Shown: positions 22,991 through 34,120 of the stretch, piece after piece
Layout of the letters: every line of letters starts with the position of its first letter
Numbering within the stretch: position 1 is the stretch's first letter
Assembly (NCBI GenBank): GCA_038380435.1
Contig: JAWZYU010000008.1
Span: forward strand, 77,452,020 to 77,516,019
DNA: 64,000 nt
Source of the DNA: Ryuthela nishihirai
Lineage: Eukaryota > Arthropoda > Arachnida > Araneae > Heptathelidae
Reading direction: 5' to 3'
Made by a program: the position numbers and the translations under genes
Notes under the pieces: model-generated
Told to the model about the DNA's origin: nothing
Database searches by the model: none
Seen by the model: only the letters and a program-made list of their open reading frames with translations

Positions 22991-23716
22991 TGGGTTCGGT
23001 TGTTTTACCTCTGAGCGGCACTCTTTTGCACACCATGGGCTAAATGGCCAGGTCACATGGACCCCGAAGGCTCAGAGAAGGTTGGGGGAGGGAACCCACT
23101 GGAACAGCTGTTGGGAGACAGATGGTAGCCTCCCATCAAGGCCATCCAGCGTGTTCTTTAACGTTGTGTTGTTTTACCTCTGAGCGGCACTTTTTTGCAC
23201 ACCATGGGCTAAATGGCCAGGTCACATGGACCCCGAAGGCTCAGAGAAGGTTGGGGGAGGGGACCCACTGGAACAGCTGTTGGGAGACAGATGGTAGCCT
23301 CCCGTCAAGGCCATCCAGCGTGTTCTTTAACGTTGGGTTGTTTTACCTCTGAGCGGCATTTTTTTGCACACCATGGGCTAAATGGCCAGGTCACATGGAC
23401 CCCGAAGGCTCAGAGAAGGTTGGGGGAGGGGACCCACTGGAACAGCTGTTGGGAGACAGATGGTAGCCTCCCGTCAAGGCCATCCAGCGTGTTCTTTAAC
23501 GTGCACAGGGTATGGCTCTCCCGCACACGGGGCCACGGCTTAACGTCCCATCCGACGGACGGCGGCCTTTCCAAGCCCATCGGTGTCCCCTACTGACCGT
23601 GGGCAGGGCGGGGAATTTTGCGGAGATAAATCTCAAAGCTGACCCAGCTGTGACTCGAACCTGGGAACTACAGATTACGAGCCTGGCGCGCTACCGACTG
23701 AGCCACCCCCGCCCCT
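22991..23716 (-). mobile_element. SINE1 copy with triplicated 3' half
   Basis: Three 3' units precede (in plus-strand order) one central block and tRNA head, joined as TTCTTTAACGTT to GGGTTGTTTT or GTGTTGTTTT. The composite is bounded by AGAAACCCTACGT (22978-22990) and AGAAACCCCATGT (23717-23729), with two mismatches. Confidence 0.9.
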
Positions 23717-23729
23717 AGAAACCCCATGT

Positions 23730-24125
23730 GCTGATGAGAGAAAAAGAAATCGTTAGATCATTGAAATCATTGTACATGAAATTCTGAGACGTAGCCGAAT
23801 ACTAATCTGCAAAAAGCTGTCTCCACATTTGGGTTTGATTCCAAACATCGAACTCATGCATTGTTCGAATATATTTAAGGCTGTCTCCTTGCAAAATTCA
23901 CAAACAATTTCTGAATGATGTGGATAAATATATGCGAGTTGACCTTTGTGGTTTATACAGCGCGTTCGAAAGGTTCTTGCACTTGTTTGTAGATTTGCAC
24001 TCCTTCCTCGCTAACTAGCTACGACTTGTTTAAAAGGTTTTCTAAACTTGATATTACCGGCTAAAAGTAAAGGCCCTATCATTATTCCTCTCTTTGCAGG
24101 CAGCGCTTAAAGTTCGATCTGCAAA
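23730..24125. other. Sequence upstream of a mariner remnant
   Basis: Probably partly mariner-derived (the remnant starts nearby), but I cannot place it by motif. Confidence 0.4.
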
Positions 24126-25240
24126 ATCTGTGCATTGTTGCTATGGAGCCTACTAAAGAAGGAGAAAGCTTTACATTTTCACGAAAATGCAGATTGGGGA
24201 TGACGCTACCAAATATCATGCCGATTTATCACAAATATACGGGATCATGCCTGTTCATATGCCACTGTTATGGGATGAATGTGGAAATTCAGAGAAAAGC
24301 GGCAGAGCTACGAAGACAAAAAGTGTAGACCTCGTGCACGAAGACCTAAGTTTGTGAACTCATTAAAGAAAACCCACTCAACACCGTTTACGTAATAAGT
24401 TTAGGTATAATTGTATCGATTGTCAGTGTGGAAACAATTATTCATCGACATTTAAAATTCCGAAATATCTGTGGCAAATGGGCATTCCACATGATGGGCA
24501 TCCCACATGATGTGGTTTTATTACTCTACAACTTCTAGAAAAATCAACAACTGTATTTGGGTTGCGGAAGATGAATTGCGTTCCCAAATCCTCCGACAAG
24601 ACTTTCGTTCAAGGAGAAACCAAAGACTGGTAGTTGTGGACACTTTAGTATAAAAATAATTATAAATGGTCGCTTTCTTCATGACAATTCCAGTGCTCAC
24701 AAAACTGGGCAAGTTACAGCATATCTGGAGCACGAAAAAATCAAACAACAACCACATCCTGGATATTCGATCTTGCACCATGAGATTTTTGGGTTGCGTT
24801 GGGTTGTTTTACCTCTGAGCGGCACTTTTTTGCACACCATGGGCTAAATGGCCAGGTCACATGGACCCCGAAGGCTCAGAGAAGGTTGGGGGAGGGGACC
24901 CACTGGAACAGCTGTTGGGAGACAGATGGTAGCCTCCCGTCAAGGCCATACAGCATGATCTTTAACGTGCACAGGATATGGCTCTCCCGCACACGGGGCC
25001 ACGGCTTAACGTCCCATCCGACGGACGCCGGCCTTTCCAAGCCCATCGGTGTCCTCTACTGACCGTGGGCAGGGCGGGGAATTTTGCGGAGATAAATCTC
25101 AACGCTGACCCAGCTGGGACTCGAACCTGGGAACTACAGATTACGAGCCTGGCGCACTATCGACTAAGCCATCCCCGCCCCAAAATGACAACTTTTATGA
25201 GATTTTTGGTTGTTTCCAAATATTAAAGAGGAACTTGTTT
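24126..25240 (+). pseudogene. Second mariner transposase pseudogene
   Basis: Heavily decayed. The stretch 24126-24790 shares blocks with the mariner remnant at 17.7-19 kb, for example GTTGCGGAAGAT, ATCGATTG(G/T)CAGTGTGGAA and the distal TTGGTTGTTTCCAAA after the SINE. Translation gives scattered matches such as HADLSQIYG and YLWQMG. It is cut by the SINE1 at 24793-25196. Many stops and frameshifts; certainly non-coding now. Confidence 0.65.
24793..25196 (-). mobile_element. SINE1 copy inside a mariner remnant
   Basis: Duplication ATGAGATTTTTGG (24780-24792 and 25197-25209). About 14 extra bases (AAATGACAACTTTT) sit between the tRNA end and the right duplication. Confidence 0.9.
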
Positions 25241-25257
25241 GGAAGATATGAAATAAT

Positions 25258-25945
25258 AATCTGAAAAAAAAAATGGTTTCGCCATGAGTGGGATTCGAAT
25301 CCACGCCTCCTGAAAACATGCCAGTTATGCTAACCAGTACCCCATCAATGGCTAACATTTTCTTCAGCTAGTGTGACATATAAACTTTCCGGATTTTTTT
25401 TTTGATTCGCACGGTGGCGCCATCTATCCGGGAAGTGGACAACTGTGTTTGCCACATAGAGCTGGAATTAGTATTTGTCACTGAGACTCATAGTGTTAAA
25501 TCAATAATTCAATAGTAAGGAATCACAGGATATGTCCTGTAAATATGGCACTCATGATATAATAAGCTGAAAAAAATTGGTTTCACCATGAGTGTTATTC
25601 GAACCCATGTCTCCTGGAAACATGCCAGGTATGCTAAACACTACACCATCAATGGTTCTACATCATCGAACTGGGAAGTGGACAATTGTCCACTTTCCGG
25701 ATAGATGGCACCACCGTGCGAATAAAAAAAATCCGGAAAGTTTATATGTCACACTAGCCGAAGAAATGTTAGCAGTTGATGGTGTAGTGGTTAGCATAAC
25801 TGGCATGTTCCCAAGAGACGTGGGTTCGAATCCCACTCATGGCGAAACCGATTTTTTTCAGTGAATTCATATTTCATGAATTTTTTTAATTCTATATTTA
25901 CAGGACATATCCTGTGATTCCTTACTACTGAATTATTGATTTAAC
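25258..25945. repeat. Inverted cluster of a third tRNA-like repeat
   Basis: Three tRNA-like heads are visible: on the minus strand at about 25263-25345 and 25575-25655, and on the plus strand at about 25773-25850. The plus head has GGTGTAGTGGTTAGCATAAC and a B box GGTTCGAATCCC. Shared body blocks are CCGGAAAGTTTATATGTCAC, CCGGATAGATGGC and TTTACAGGACATATCCTGTG. The two minus copies are in tandem and the plus copy is inverted to them, so the region can fold back on itself. Whether the heads are degenerate tRNA genes or a SINE family is open; the shared non-tRNA body favours an interspersed repeat. Confidence 0.75.
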
Positions 25946-26082
25946 TCCATGAGCGTGAGTGATCTCTCGCAGATCCCTCGAATTTCGTCAATACTTCTCG
26001 GACAATAAAACTGTTATTCGTCGTATTTATTTGACTGATTAAAGGAACCGCTTAATTTGGAAATTGCACCAGCTGTTACCAT

Positions 26083-26271
26083 GTTGAATAATACACCACT
26101 GGGCCCCTGTCACCTAGGAAGCAATGAGGTTCTCCAGCACCAGATGGGCTGCCATCTGGGGCTGGGAACCCCATTTCTTACTATGTGACAGGAGCTCACT
26201 AGTGTTTTATTCAACAGGGTCACTGCCATTGGTGCAGGTGGTGAAATGCCTGAAGACCACCTGCACCAATG
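26083..26271. repeat. Two adjacent inverted repeats
   Basis: Arms 26083-26113 and 26185-26215 (GTTGAATAATACAC against its reverse complement) enclose a 71-bp core. Directly after is a clean 16-bp hairpin, CATTGGTGCAGGTGGT at 26227-26242 pairing with 26256-26271. Part of the core (AGATGGGCTGCCATCTGGGG onward) recurs in reverse at 27786-27817 and 28198-28222, split there by a SINE1. Confidence 0.75.
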
Positions 26272-26391
26272 AGGGTTCTGGCATCAAAGGCAGTAGTACT
26301 TGGCTCATCAACTGGTACAATAATAAACGTAATATACGCATGTAGAGCATGAAGATGTCCGTGCAATCATAGAAATCGTTCTACACTCGAG

Positions 26392-26776
26392 TTGGGTTGT
26401 TTTACCTCTGAGTGGCACTTTTTTGCACACCATGGGCTAAATGGCCAGGTCACATGGACTCCGAAGGCTCAGAGAAGGTTGGGAGAGGGTACCCATTGGA
26501 ACAGCTGTTGGGAGACAGATGGTAGCCTCCCGTCAAGGCCATCCAGCATGTTCTTTAACGTGCACAGGGTATGTCTCTTCCGCACACGGGGCCACGGCTT
26601 AACGTCCCATCCGACGGACGGCGGCCTTTCCAAGCCCATCGGTGTCCCTTACTGACCGTGGGCAGGGCGGGGGAATTTTTGCGGAGATAAATCTCAACGC
26701 TGACCCAGCTGGGACTCGAACCTGGGAACTTCAGATTACGAGCCTGGCGCGCTACCGACTGAGCCATCCCCGCCCC
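26392..26776 (-). mobile_element. SINE1 copy, full length
   Basis: Exact duplication TCTACACTCGAG (26380-26391 and 26777-26788). Confidence 0.94.
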
Positions 26777-26788
26777 TCTACACTCGAG

Positions 26789-27297
26789 ACAGGACCACGC
26801 ATGGCAAATGCTGTTCTTATCATAAACGAATATTTTCATGATAGCTTCATCTCTAATTGATATTCTAAATGGTTTTGACTTGGATTGTCTCAGCCATAGT
26901 GATTTGAATACTTGTTATTGTTTCTCATGGGGAGTTTTTCAGCTGTAATTCACATACAATACGAAGAATCGAAAGCAGAAGATATAGCTGTCGTTGAAGC
27001 CATTTCTAAATAAAAACTGATGCACTTATGGGAGATTTCAATCAAACTGTACAAATGTTATTGGAAGCACATGAATCACATATTGAAAAAATGTATACAT
27101 AACTACAATTCCCATTCATTCGTTTTAAATGAATTTTGCTCCAAACATCTCTCAGTATCTAAGTGGATGATATTCAAACTCTCTAGTTCAATGGACGATT
27201 ATTATTAAAGCAGCCATTGATTTGATAGTTTATACCTTATCGCCTGAGCGTTTCTGTGCGACTCGAATATTGCCACGCATTATCAGAGACATAAATA
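26789..27297. other. Intronic sequence, nothing recognised
   Basis: No gene, RNA or repeat supported here. Confidence 0.5.
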
Positions 27298-27489
27298 TCC
27301 CCTCAAGCAGCTGCTTGCCACAGAGGTCTGACAGGAGCCTGTCAGTTTATATGCCATAGTAGAAGGTCTGAGAGGATGGCAGGACTTCAGCAGAAAAACG
27401 ACATACACATCCATGCCTAAATCCGGGGCTCGAACCCAGGTCCCTTAGATCAGTAGTCAAGCGCGCTAACCACTCGGCCACGGGACGGA
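27298..27489 (-). mobile_element. SINE2 copy
   Basis: Head at the right (B box complement GGGCTCGAACCC), body palindromes at the left. No clear target duplication. Confidence 0.88.
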
Positions 27490-27817
27490 TCTCATACAAT
27501 TAAGCGAACTTAGCTTTTTTTCTCGGTTTTGTTGAGCATAGATTCTTTTCTGTTTTACAGCAGATAAAAAATCTCAGGCTTCTGAGGTGTGTAGGGTGGG
27601 CTGAAACGTTTAATTTCAGTATCAGCTTAACTGGAGGTTTGGGATAGACTTCAATTTGAAAACAAAATCTTGATTGCGGATTAACGTAGCTAAAAACTGG
27701 ATTTTTTTTGTTCTTCTTATTTTTACTGGAAAACGAATACAAATTCGATTTTTAGACATCTTGCATGCTAAAAATGCTCCTGGCACATAGTAAGAAATGG
27801 GGTTCCCAGCCCCAGAG

Positions 27818-28197
27818 GGGCGGGGGTGGCTCAGTTGGTAGCTCGCCAGGCTCGTAATCTGTAGTTCCCAGGTTCGAGTCCCAGCTGGGTCAGCGTTGAG
27901 ATTTATCTCCGCAAAAATTCCCCGCCCTGCCCACGGTCAGTAGGGGACACCGATGGGCTTGAAAAGGCCGCCATCCGTTAAGCCGTGGCACCGAGTGTGG
28001 GAGAGACATACCCTGTGCACGTTAAAGAACACGCTGGATGGCCTTGACGGGAGGCTACCATCCGCCTCCCAACAGCTGTTCCAGTGGGTCCCCTCCCCTA
28101 ACCTTCTCTGAGCCTTCGGGGTTCATGTGACCTAGCCATTTAGCCCATGGTGTGCAAAAAAGTGCCGCTCAGAGGTAAAACAATCCAACCCAACCCA
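27818..28197 (+). mobile_element. SINE1 copy inside another repeat
   Basis: It splits a copy of the repeat seen at 26143-26190. About 20 bp around CGGATGGGACG are deleted. Candidate duplication CCCCAGA on both sides is short. Confidence 0.88.
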
Positions 28198-28502
28198 TCC
28201 CCAGATGGCAGCCCATTGAACAAAAATTGAATAACATTGAATTAAGCATACATTAAACAACAGCTACACAAGAGCAACAAATACAGCAATTCTGTGATAA
28301 GTAGAAGCACATCTGATTAGTTAACAATTTATGGACAAGACAAAGATTAATTAAACCAAGAAACATGAAGTTCAACATTCCCTCTAAATGCAATCCTTAA
28401 ACTGGCAAAGATAGTCTTTCATTTAGATAGTAATATCAAGGATAATTATAATGTAACTCTATAACACCTTCAAAAAATTTTATTGGAGCTTTGGACAAAG
28501 GG

Positions 28503-28885
28503 TTGGGTTGTTTTATCTCTGAGCGGCACTTTTTTGCACACCATGGGCTAAATGGCCAGGTCACATGGACCCCTAAGGCTCAGAGAAGGTTGGGGGAGGG
28601 GACCCACTGGAACAGCTGTTGGGAGACAGATGGTAGCCTCCCGTCAAGGCCATCCAGCGTGTTCTTTAACGTGCACAGGTTATGACTCTCCCGCACACGG
28701 GCCACGGCTTAACGTCCCATCCGACGGACGGCGGCCTTTCGAAGCCCATCGGTGTCCCCTACTGACCGTGGGCAGGGCGGGGAATTTTTGCGGAGATAAA
28801 TCTCAACGCTGACCCAGCTGGGACTCGAACCTGGGAACTACAGATTACGAGCCTGGTGCGCTACCGACTGAGCCACCCCCGCCCC
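28503..28885 (-). mobile_element. SINE1 copy, full length
   Basis: Duplication TTGGACAAAGGG: left copy begins 28491, right copy 28886-28897. Confidence 0.92.
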
Positions 28886-29240
28886 TTGGACAAAGGGAAA
28901 TCTTCTAATGTTGGCTACACTGATCCGAATGTTATTCAGTTTTCATTCAAAGGGTCATGCATGTAACTTGTCTAAAAATGGGATTTCTATGCGTTTTCCA
29001 GTAAAAACAGAAAGAACAAAAAAAAAAATCCAATTATTAGTTACGTTAATCAACAGTCAAGATTTTGCTTCCAAACTGAAGTCTATCCCAACCCTCCAGC
29101 TAAGCTGATGGTGAAACTAAACAAATCGGCCTACCCTACACACCTCAGAAACCTGAGACCTGTAAAACCTGACAGAGACCTGAGACCAGAAACATGTAAA
29201 ATAGAAAAGAATTTATGCTCAACAAAACAGAGAAAAAAAA

Positions 29241-29894
29241 ATACTTAGTTTGTTTCTATAATAACAAAAGAAAAATAAATAAAATAAAATAATTAAATAA
29301 AAGTCAGACTCCACCCTAATTATAAACCTAGAGAAAAATACATAATCTTTAAGGACACACCCACCCAACCAAACCGAACACAACCTAATAAAAAAACACA
29401 CCTACACAATAGCAGCATCACTAATCCCGTGTTTAACAAAAACCCTAACTAGGATAATGAGATCATACAATAGCATATCCAGGTGAAGTGACAGAATAAA
29501 TTAATCAACCAAGTTAAAACAGAGACAGAATCAGAAATAACAGCAGCAGTATGCGTATTTTACTAGAAAACGAAAATGGTGAAGGAAGAAAAACTACCCC
29601 CCACAAACGAAAAGGGCATATCAAAAGCGATAGGCTGAACACAAAAGAGATTTGAAACAAGAAAAAAAATTATCCCATTGTAAAATCTCGAATATTTCTT
29701 AAAAGCAATCCCGTTTCGAGAATGCTCAACTTATTCTAGCACAATCAATGCAAAACCAATTAAAAATAACCGAACAGCTGTTGGTATCAAAGTAGAAGAA
29801 TAGCATGCAATGACGAACTGGTGAACTATCCCCGAACCCACAAGATACCTGTGAAAACTACTGATGAAGCAATGCTAGAAAGATAACCTAATAC
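29241..29894. other. A-rich intronic sequence, nothing recognised
   Basis: Strong A-over-T bias on the plus strand from about 29.2 to 29.8 kb. No ORF or repeat family was identified. Confidence 0.5.
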
Positions 29895-29906
29895 TCCTGG
29901 AAAACC

Positions 29907-30289
29907 GGACGGGGGTGGCTCAATCGGTAGCGCGCCAGGCTCGTAATCTGTAGTTCCCAGGTTCGAGTCCCAGCTGGGTCAGCGTTGAGATTTATCTCCG
30001 CAAAATTTCCCCGCCCTGCTCACGGTCAGTAGGGGACACCGACGGGCTTGAAAAGGCCGCCGTCCGTCGGATGGGACGTTAAGCCGTGGCCCCGTGTGTG
30101 GGAGAGCCATACCCTGTGCACGTTAAAGAACACGCTGGATGGCCTTGACAGGAGGCTACCATCTGTCTCCCAACAGCTGTTCCAGTTGGTCCCCTCCTCC
30201 AACCTTCTCTGAGCCTTCAGGGTCCATGTGACCTGGCCATTTAGCCCATGGTGTGCAAAAAAGTGCCGCTCAGAGGTAAAACAATCCAA
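29907..30289 (+). mobile_element. SINE1 copy, full length
   Basis: Exact duplication TCCTGGAAAACC (29895-29906 and 30290-30301). Confidence 0.94.
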
Positions 30290-30301
30290 TCCTGGAAAAC
30301 C

Positions 30302-30752
30302 AAAAAGATCACTATGTTCTATTCCCAAGCAAGACACACATCCCCAGAAGCAAGACACATCGTTACTCTGATGGGAGAGGGCAGAAACACTTATATAAAC
30401 TTCGTTGACAAGTAAGCAGTAAAAGGCATTTGAAAAAGGGAGAAAGGAAAATATTATTGAAACTGGTCGTGCAAGACTTGCTATTGCACGATCAGTTTGA
30501 CCAAGGTGAAAGATAATACTTCCAAAAACGGGACAGTAATTAAGTGTTAATTTACAATTTTATAGTGAAATTTAGGAAAGGAGAGGGTGATAGATAGTGA
30601 AAAAGAAATAATAATATTTAAAAAAAGATTTTATTCTATAGTGGCTGAACGTACCCGGCGCTGCCCGGTTCTTATTTTCTCTGCATTAAAGGTAAATTTT
30701 GTAAGAACAAAACACAGAGCGGTACAACTACAAGCCGGTAGAGAACAAGGTG
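30302..30752. other. Intronic sequence, nothing recognised
   Basis: Contains a weak inverted pair near 30460-30500 (GTCGTGCAAGACTTG, TTGCACGATCAG). Nothing else. Confidence 0.45.
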
Positions 30753-30754
30753 TA

Positions 30755-30968
30755 CAGTCGCTCAAAAAAGTATCCGAACGTTATGGTTGATTATAGAATT
30801 CAAAAAAAATATATGGCAACGATTATTTTAGAAATTAGTGATCTGGCAACCTTCGTGTACAGTACACGAAGGTTGCCAGATCACTAATTTCTAAAAAAGT
30901 CGTTGCGAGATATTTTTTTCTGAGTTCTGTAGTCAATCATAGCGTTCGGATACTTTTTTGAGCGATTG
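30755..30968. mobile_element. Palindromic Tc1/mariner-type MITE
   Basis: Ends CAGTCGCTCAAAAAAGTATC and its reverse complement, each beside TA (30753-30754 and 30969-30970). The two arms of about 105 bp meet at a 3-nt centre (30861-30863), with few mismatches. The terminal sequence is of Tc1/mariner type. It sits directly against a Tc1-like transposase remnant. Confidence 0.82.
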
Positions 30969-30970
30969 TA

Positions 30971-31285
30971 CCACAACTCGTTGGACCATTTTCCTAGTTT
31001 TCCAGTATCCAGTCACGGTGTTCTTGACACCACTGTAGACGAACTTTCCAGTTCTTCGTAGAAATCAGTGGTTTCCGAATAGGTATGCGACTACTAATAT
31101 CGATCCTTCTCAATTCCCTGCGTATAGTTCGCTGAGATATGGGTCGGGAACAGCCTTCATTGACTGCTTTGGTCAATTTCTGCACACAGGAAGTCCTCTT
31201 TCGACGGCGATCTCGTTCGTGACAGATTGTTGTTGAGCCACACTTACGCCTCTTAGACAAGGAATGTGCGATATTTTCCACTGAT
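30971..31285 (-). pseudogene. Tc1-like transposase fragment
   Basis: The minus-strand frame 30994-31281 encodes about 95 residues. RTIRRELRRIDISSRIPIRK is the second helix-turn-helix region of Tc1 transposases and LQWCQEHRDWILEN leads into the catalytic domain. The next expected step, a tryptophan-rich WSDE segment with the first catalytic Asp, is cut off near 30971, exactly where the palindromic MITE begins. The N-terminal part beyond 31285 is not recognisable. It is a dead fragment. Confidence 0.8.
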
Positions 31286-31694
31286 TAAAAACCCGAGAAT
31301 CTCACCTTTTGAGAAACCAGATAGCTCTGCTGTTTTTCAAATCGTCGCTCCAGCCAGACGGGCACCCACAATAAGCCCTTTATCGAACCACTAAAGATCC
31401 ATTGTAATCAACACTACTGACGAGCAACAGTCTTAAATAGTTGCCTAGATCACGTGACCACTTATTTTGCACATACGCTACGCAAGTGACGTTTACGTAT
31501 ATCTGCATAAAGGTTTCTAATTTTTTGACCGTTGTGTGTATTAGCTCAATCAACAATGACATGAGAGAATCTTTGATGCTTAAGCTGATATAGTCACCTG
31601 AGTTTTCTCATTATTCACCACTGCTAAACATAAGAGTAAACATTAAATTCAGTAAACACCTTCCACTTAACGTAACCTAATTGAACGTAAGAAT
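31286..31694. other. Intronic sequence, nothing recognised
   Basis: May include the decayed 5' part of the Tc1 element. No motif is visible. Confidence 0.45.
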
Positions 31695-31706
31695 TTGGTC
31701 TTAAGT

Positions 31707-32093
31707 GGGGCGGGGGGTGGCTCAGTCGGTAGTGCATCAGGCTCGTATTCTGTAGTTCACAGGTTCGAGTCCCAGCTGGGTCAGCGTTGAGATTTATCTC
31801 CGCAAAATTCCCCGCCCTTCCCACGGTCAGTAGGGGACACCGATGGGCTTGGAAAGGCCGCCGTCTGTCGGATAGGACGTTAAGCCGTGGCCCCGTGTGT
31901 GGGAGAGCCATAACCTGTGCACGTTAAAGAACACGCTGGATGGCCTTGACGGGAGGCTACCATCTGTCTCCCAACAGCTATTCCAGTGGGTCCCCTCCCC
32001 CAACCTTCTCTGAGCCTTCGGGGTCCATGTGACCTGGCCATTTAACCCATGGTGTGCAAAAAAGTGCCGCTCAGAGGTAAAACAACCCAACCC
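31707..32093 (+). mobile_element. SINE1 copy, full length
   Basis: Duplication TTGGTCTTAAGT (31695-31706) and TTGGTCTTACGT (32094-32105). Confidence 0.93.
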
Positions 32094-32301
32094 TTGGTCT
32101 TACGTTGAATTACCGTGTACATAAAGTCTTTTTACTCTGTACAAAAAGGAGGTAAATAAAAGAAAGAGGAAAATCTCTGAAACTGTAAGAGCAAGGGAAA
32201 AAAATTGATATACCGTTTCTGTTACACTAACTTAAAATAGCATAAGAGCTCAGTCCTTCCCCATCCCTCCATAAACTTTCCTTTTAACTGAAAAAAAAAT
32301 A

Positions 32302-32493
32302 CCCCCTCAAGCAGCTGCTTGCCACAGAGGTCTGACAGGAGCCTGTCAGTTTATATGCCATAGTAGAAGGTTTGAGAGGATGGCAGGACCTCAGCAGAAA
32401 AACGAAACATACATCCATGCCTTATCCGGGGCTCGAACCCAGAGTCCCGTAGATCAGTAGCCAAGCGTGCTAACCACTCGGCCACGGGACGGA
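32302..32493 (-). mobile_element. SINE2 copy
   Basis: Complete, with the tRNA head at the right end (CCGTCCCGTGGCC complement). Tail merges with an A run at the left. Confidence 0.88.
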
Positions 32494-33319
32494 AAACAAC
32501 AGGGAAATGTGTAAGCAATTGCATATCGTAAGTAATATTTATAATAAAAGTTTCTGACGTTGGATAATTTGGGGTACTATAAATTGTGTCTTCTATTTTC
32601 TGCCTATCAAAATGGTGATAGAAAATATCTGCAGTGTGAAGATTTATCTATCAGATTCCAAGGGAGTCGTCCTTAATCCTTTTAAAAAAGGCTTACCCTT
32701 AACGGTTTGCAGACCAATATTCCCTAATCGAAACAATTTACACAAAGTTGCAAAAATGAATATTGAAATAAAATAAAGCCAAAAAATCAATCAAACAACA
32801 AATCGATCAAACAAAACAAATCTTTCTGTTTTAAAATTAAAGACAGGAAATTCTAACAAATTTGACTAAAATAATGAACATATCAAAATATGGAAAGCAC
32901 TGGAATTTTGCTATATTTTAACATTTTGATAACTGAATGCATTGTGTACAAGAAATCAAATTACTCAATTGGCACTTTCCCACGTTTTTCCATGACACAA
33001 AAGAATAACTCGGAGAGTTTAATATACTTCCGTTAAACGGGAGCAATAATAAATTTTTGTATTATTTGTCATTGTTTTCGACCATCGTTTGTACAATTTG
33101 AGAACTTTGACATGTTTAATGAAATGTTTATACATGAAAATGTGAAGCGTGCATAAAAGTATAAATCGTAGAATAAGAAATAATTTAAAGCTTTTTAAAA
33201 TACTTCGATATAAATGTATGGCTGATAAGATAGATACTGACGGTCTTCAGATATATAAATATAAAACATAATCTTCAAGAAAAACTATTCAGATTTGCTC
33301 TTAAAGTTTGGATGAAATG
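32494..33319. other. Intronic sequence with a weak micro-exon candidate
   Basis: AT-rich. On the minus strand 32697-32723 is flanked by AG and GTAAGC and is phase-neutral (27 nt), but its pyrimidine tract is poor, so I do not include it as an exon. Confidence 0.3.
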
Positions 33320-33331
33320 TTCTACTAATGG

Positions 33332-33720
33332 GGGGCGGGGGTGGCTCAGTCGATAGCGCGCCAGGCTCGTAATCTGTAGTTCCCAGGTTCGAGTCCCAGC
33401 TGGGTCAGCGTTGAGATTTATCTCCGCAAAATTTCCCCGCCCTGCCCACGGTCAGTAAGGGACACCGATGGACTTGGAAAGGCCGCCGTCCGTCGGATGG
33501 GACGTTAAGCCGTGTCGCCGTGTGCGGGAGAGACATACCCTGTGCACGTTAAAGAACACGCTGGATGGCCTTGACGGGAGGCTACCATCTGTCTCCTAAC
33601 AGCTGTTCCAGTGGGTCCCCTCCCCCAACCTTCTCTGAGTCTTCGGGGCCCATGTGACCTGGCCATTTAGCCCATGGTGTGCAAAAAAGTGTCGCTCAGA
33701 GGTAAAACAACCCAACCCAA
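33332..33720 (+). mobile_element. SINE1 copy, full length
   Basis: Exact duplication TTCTACTAATGG (33320-33331 and 33721-33732). Confidence 0.94.
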
Positions 33721-33732
33721 TTCTACTAATGG

Positions 33733-34108
33733 TTATTTTTGTGCAATTGAAATTTATTCCTACGAAATGGAGTTTCTGTAGTCAATGCTTCGTGTAGAAA
33801 TTCTCTAATGCCATGACGAAAGTTGAATGGAAATTTTTGAGACAAGGAGATCAGTAACAAAACTCTCCACAAGCTCTAATCTACTCTTCTTCATCAGTGA
33901 GCTTCATTAGAAATAATAAACACCATAACTCCTTCGTTAACTCGAGAACTCCACTAGAACACAGGCGTCAATTATTTCGTTGTTATGGCTGATCATACAC
34001 CTTATTAATATCACTTGTTCTCATTACAGAATTTCCATTACAGGAACTCATGCTTATTCAAATTTCGTATTAATTAATTTATTATTATTTAAAATTATTA
34101 TTAATACG
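33733..34108. other. Intronic sequence, nothing recognised
   Basis: Ends in an AT-rich palindromic stretch around 34065-34110 into which the next SINE inserted. Confidence 0.5.
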
Positions 34109-34120
34109 AATTAAATTCGT

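Larger units (their letters stand above)
27515..29240. repeat. Pair of inverted copies of an unknown repeat (27515-27745 and 28985-29240)
   Basis: The reverse complement of about 27515-27745 closely matches about 28985-29240. Shared blocks include GAAGTCTATCCCAA, CCTACACACCTCAGAA and ATGCTCAACAAAAC. The left copy has a minus-strand open frame (27500-27742) with FQIEVYPKPPVKLILKLNVS. The right copy has the corresponding frame broken. I do not recognise the product; it may be part of an old transposon ORF. Confidence 0.7.
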
